NCBI GenBank assembly: GCA_035937595.1
Contig: DASZHS010000005.1
Coordinates: 225,999 to 289,998 of the forward strand
Reading direction: 5' to 3'
DNA length: 64,000 nt
Source of the DNA: Palsa-459 sp035937595
Lineage (GTDB): Bacteria; Actinomycetota; Acidimicrobiia; Acidimicrobiales; RAAP-2
This document shows positions 61,175 to 64,000 of the stretch, piece by piece (position 1 is the first letter of the stretch; the number at the start of each line of letters is the position of its first letter). Both the position numbers and the translations under genes were made by a program. A model generated the notes under the pieces. That model was not told where the DNA came from, ran no database searches, and saw only the letters and a list, made by a program, of their open reading frames with translations.

Positions 61175-63589
61175 TCAGCGAGCCGTGCTCGACGAGGGCT
61201 GCGTCGCGAGGAAGGCGTCGAGCTGGGCGGAGGTGTAGGGGCAGGCGACGAAGTAGCCCTGGGCCACGTCGACCCCGAGCTCGGTGACCGCCCGCAGGCT
61301 CGTCGAGCTCTCGATCCCCTCGGCCACGACGGTGAGCCCGAGCGCCCTCGCGAGCTCGATCGTGGCGGTGACGACGGCGCGGGCGCGTGCGTCGACGCCG
61401 AGGGCGAGCACGAAGGACTTGTCGATCTTGAGCTCATCGACGGGCAGCTCCAACAGCTGGGACAGCGACGAGTAGCCGACGCCGAAGTCGTCGATCGAGA
61501 TGCGGACGCCGCGCTCGCGGAGGTGCACGATGCTGCTCGCGGCGTGCGCGGGGTCCTTGCTGATCGCCGTCTCGGTGACCTCCATCGTGAGCCGCTCGGG
61601 CGAGACGCCGTGCTGGGCGAGCACCACGTCGACGTAGCCCGGGAGCTCGTCGTCCAGCAGGTCCAGCCTCGAGATGTTGACGCTCATCTGCAGCGACCGA
61701 CCGCCCCGGTCGAGGCGGGCGAGCTCGGCCACGGCGAGCTCGATCACGCGGCGGGTCAGCGTGCGGATCATCCCGATCCGCTCGCAGAGCGGCACGAAGT
61801 CGGCGGGGTACAGGAGGCCGAACTCGGGGTGCCGCCAGCGAACGAGGGCCTCCACGCCCAGCAGCTCGCCCGAGCGCAGGTCGAGCGTCGGCTGGAAGTG
61901 CAGGATCAGTTCGCGCTCCCACGGCGTCGTCCGAAGGTCGTCGATCAGCGTCAGGCGGTCGCGGGTGTGCACGTCGTCCTCGGGGCGGTAGAGCCGGATC
62001 GGCATCTGCTCGCCCTTCGCCTCGTACATGGCGACGTCCGCGCAGCGCAGGAGGTCCGCCTGGCTCAGCCCGTGGTCAGGACAGAGGGCGACGCCGATGC
62101 TCCCACCCACGCGCACCGTCATGCCGTCGATCGACACGGGGTCCGTGAAGATCGCCGCGACGTCCTGGGCGATCGCGATGATCTCGGGGACCGACCCGAT
62201 CTCGAAGGTCCCGGCGAACTCGTCACCGCCGATCCGCGCGATCTGCCCGCGCCCGTCCGTCCGGCTCGCGAACCGCCGGGAGACCACCCGGAGCAGCTCG
62301 TCGCCCGCGGCGTGCCCGAGCGTGTCGTTGATCTCCTTGAACCCGTCGAGGTCGATCACGACGACGCCGAGCCGCTGGTCGGGCCGTCGGTCCGCGAACC
62401 GCTCCTCGCCGTCCTCGAAGAACGCCCGTCGGTTGCTCAGCCCGGTGAGCTCGTCGATCCTGGCGACCCGGAAGTTGTCCTTCTCCGCGTCGCGGACCGC
62501 CCCGAGCGTCATGGCCATGCGGACGATGACCAGGCCCAGGGCCGCGAGGGCCATGAGCGAGGCGATCCTCGAGGTGTGGTGGACCAAGGTGGCCGCGAGG
62601 ACGAGCACCGACAGGGTCCCGAAGACGATCGGGATGTGCGTGAACCCGGTCGGCACCGTCGAGTCCCCGACGCGGGCCACCGCGCGGCGCTCCTGTCGTG
62701 GCCACGCCGCGAGCCCCATCAGCCAGATCCCGATCACCCACGAGGTGTCGAGGAGCGTGCCTTGGACGTAGCTGCCCGCGGCCAGCTGGTTGAGGTAGAC
62801 GACGTCGCCGACGACGAAGAAGCCCACCCCCGCCATGAGCAGCAGCGTCGAGCGACCCGGCCGGTAGCGCAGGGGGGCGAGCGCCGAGAACAAGAGGACG
62901 AGGATGACGAGGTCCATGAGCGGGTAGGCCATCCCGACGGCGACCTCGAGGGGCTTGCCGCTGACGGACAGCACGCGGTCGAACCACAGCATCCCCGCCG
63001 TCGCACCGATCGCGAGGCCCGTGATCGCGCCGTCGAGGCGCGTCGACATCGCCACCGCGCCGAAGTTGCGCTGCGTGAGCATGGCGACGCCGACCGCGAA
63101 GCACACGTACGCGGCGAGGTACGCCGCGTCGCTCGGCGCCGGGCTCGGGATGGGGTTCAGGTTCTGGTCGTGCCAGAGGTAGATGAGGTTGCCGGCGTCG
63201 TAGAGGGCGATCCCCGTGGCCATCGCGATCCACGCCCCGCGGAACCGCTTCGTGCTGGCGATGCGCAGCCCGATGGGCACCAGCGGGAGGATCGAGGCGA
63301 GGTTGCCGATCCAGCCGTCCCAGAGCGAGTCGTAGCCCGACGGCGGCCGGGCGACGAGCACCGTCGAGGCGGTGTAGGCGACGACGACCACGGCGGTCAC
63401 GAGCTGGGACCAGAACTGCGCCGGTGCGGCCGCGGCGCAGGACCGGAGCCGCTGGAGCGCGCGGCTCCCCGCGACGCGCCGAGGGGCGCCGGCCGGCGGC
63501 GGGGGCGCGACGCGACCGCGCGCGCGCTGCGGCCGGTCGTTCGCCGGGACGTCGGGCGAGGTGACGACCGTCGGGGTACGGACGGCCAC
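61175..63589 (-). CDS. Bifunctional GGDEF-EAL cyclic-di-GMP protein with 7-9 N-terminal membrane helices
   Basis: The 804-residue protein has an N-terminal integral-membrane region (about 60-350, MASE-like), a GGDEF domain with intact catalytic GGDEF (454-458) and an EAL domain with E580 in VEALVRW, plus NISRLD, EVTETAI, IDDFGVGYSSL and VVAEGIE, so all metal and phosphodiesterase residues are present. Both synthesis and breakdown of c-di-GMP are possible. There is no PAS domain. GTG 63589 follows GGGAGG. It is the only c-di-GMP gene in the window. Confidence 0.95.
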   Translation of the reverse strand: MAVRTPTVVTSPDVPANDRPQRARGRVAPPPPAGAPRRVAGSRALQRLRSCAAAAPAQFWSQLVTAVVVVAYTASTVLVARPPSGYDSLWDGWIGNLASILPLVPIGLRIASTKRFRGAWIAMATGIALYDAGNLIYLWHDQNLNPIPSPAPSDAAYLAAYVCFAVGVAMLTQRNFGAVAMSTRLDGAITGLAIGATAGMLWFDRVLSVSGKPLEVAVGMAYPLMDLVILVLLFSALAPLRYRPGRSTLLLMAGVGFFVVGDVVYLNQLAAGSYVQGTLLDTSWVIGIWLMGLAAWPRQERRAVARVGDSTVPTGFTHIPIVFGTLSVLVLAATLVHHTSRIASLMALAALGLVIVRMAMTLGAVRDAEKDNFRVARIDELTGLSNRRAFFEDGEERFADRRPDQRLGVVVIDLDGFKEINDTLGHAAGDELLRVVSRRFASRTDGRGQIARIGGDEFAGTFEIGSVPEIIAIAQDVAAIFTDPVSIDGMTVRVGGSIGVALCPDHGLSQADLLRCADVAMYEAKGEQMPIRLYRPEDDVHTRDRLTLIDDLRTTPWERELILHFQPTLDLRSGELLGVEALVRWRHPEFGLLYPADFVPLCERIGMIRTLTRRVIELAVAELARLDRGGRSLQMSVNISRLDLLDDELPGYVDVVLAQHGVSPERLTMEVTETAISKDPAHAASSIVHLRERGVRISIDDFGVGYSSLSQLLELPVDELKIDKSFVLALGVDARARAVVTATIELARALGLTVVAEGIESSTSLRAVTELGVDVAQGYFVACPYTSAQLDAFLATQPSSSTAR

Positions 63590-63865
63590 TCAGCCTCCCG
63601 GGGGGCGCCCCGGGGCTCGGCGAATCAGGCGGGCGGTCGCTGACACACCCGCAACGATGCTTGACCCCGCTCAAGCGTGACGCTGTGCGGGCACAACTTC
63701 CTCGCAACTCGGAACCGCGTGCTGCTCCGGCGCACCGAGCGGATCGGCCCGAACGCGCTCGCCAGGGACCGTCGGCGCACCGCGGTCGGCCACAATGTCC
63801 GTCGATCAGGGGCGTCGGCCCCGGGGGCGCCGCGACCCCGGCGCGAGCACCGACGAGGAGGAGCC

Positions 63866-64000
63866 GTGGCCGAACAGGCGGACGTGATCGTGGTCGGACT
63901 CGGACCGGGCGGCGAGGACGCCGCCGGTCGCCTCGCCGAGGCGGGGCTCGACGTGGTCGCCGTCGAGGCGGAGCTCGTGGGGGGCGAGTGCCCCTACTGG
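63866..64000 (+). CDS. Flavoprotein disulfide reductase (dihydrolipoamide dehydrogenase/mercuric reductase family), N-terminal part
   Basis: The 45 codons present encode VVGLGPGGEDAAGRLAEAG, with the FAD-binding GxGxxG as G-L-G-P-G-G, then VVAVEAELVGGECPYW, which holds the first Cys of the redox disulfide motif G-G-x-C. This matches pyridine nucleotide-disulfide oxidoreductases with the mycobacterial VGGECPYW-AC-type start. GTG 63866 follows GAGGAGGAG. The rest lies beyond the window. Confidence 0.9.
   Translation, partial: MAEQADVIVVGLGPGGEDAAGRLAEAGLDVVAVEAELVGGECPYW

Overview
The window is very GC-rich DNA of an actinobacterium. Gene content (CarD, GpgS, HemQ-type coproheme decarboxylase, a DtxR-family regulator, an F420-type Ddn-like enzyme, TypA, Lhr), near-exclusive G/C third positions and many GTG starts all fit the phylum. 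An acid-tolerant lineage such as Acidimicrobiia is my best guess, because the secretome includes a sedolisin (S53) and a eqolisin-like (G1) protein, both families of acid-active peptidases. This placement is inference, not a sequence search. No phage, IS element, integron, CRISPR array or rRNA was seen.

Layout. 1-9.1 kb is core: the ClpC C-terminus, a HAD phosphatase gene that appears frameshifted, a secreted protein, then carD-ispD-ispF-rlmB as a tightly coupled operon, tRNA-Thr(TGT), a LytR_C-domain membrane protein, gpgS, and groEL behind a CIRCE-like operator with a perfect terminator hairpin after it. 9.1-21.4 kb is a run of small-molecule enzymes: FAD monooxygenase-like protein, VOC proteins, hemQ, two translationally coupled NUDIX/GNAT and methyltransferase/GNAT pairs, an alpha/beta hydrolase coupled to an agmatinase-type ureohydrolase, and a PLP decarboxylase. 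21.4-29.5 kb holds a SASA esterase, tRNA-Ser(TGA), a membrane-anchored G1-like protein lacking its catalytic Glu, a phosphotransferase, typA coupled to a GH3 glycosidase, and a coupled pair of unrecognised genes, one resembling a degenerate PD-(D/E)XK nuclease.

29.6-37.8 kb has a 48-codon membrane protein missed by length cut-offs, Lhr helicase, a DinB-like protein, and a complete polar amino-acid ABC importer. 37.8-46.1 kb is the most distinctive stretch: three large secreted proteins that share a beta-propeller-like module but carry different catalytic domains (a GH25-like TIM-barrel domain, an S53 peptidase, a CHAP amidase/peptidase). 46.2-54.4 kb includes DUF2252, TSUP exporter, NUDIX, a DtxR paralogue, a 17/19 match to the IdeR/DtxR iron box, an FTR1 iron permease, HAD-IIA, an orphan solute-binding protein, a zincin-like metallopeptidase and a Ddn-like enzyme. 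54.5-64 kb has a cyclase-NTPase-TPR regulator, a patatin, a long regulatory gap, a secreted GH16 enzyme, an MFS transporter, a GGDEF-EAL protein and the start of a flavin disulfide reductase.

A recurring theme is transcription signals placed so that no leader is possible: at fifteen genes a TANNNT hexamer ends 6-8 bases before the start codon. Genes inside operons are instead joined by 4-base GTGA overlaps, and the few genes with a longer leader carry a clear Shine-Dalgarno sequence.
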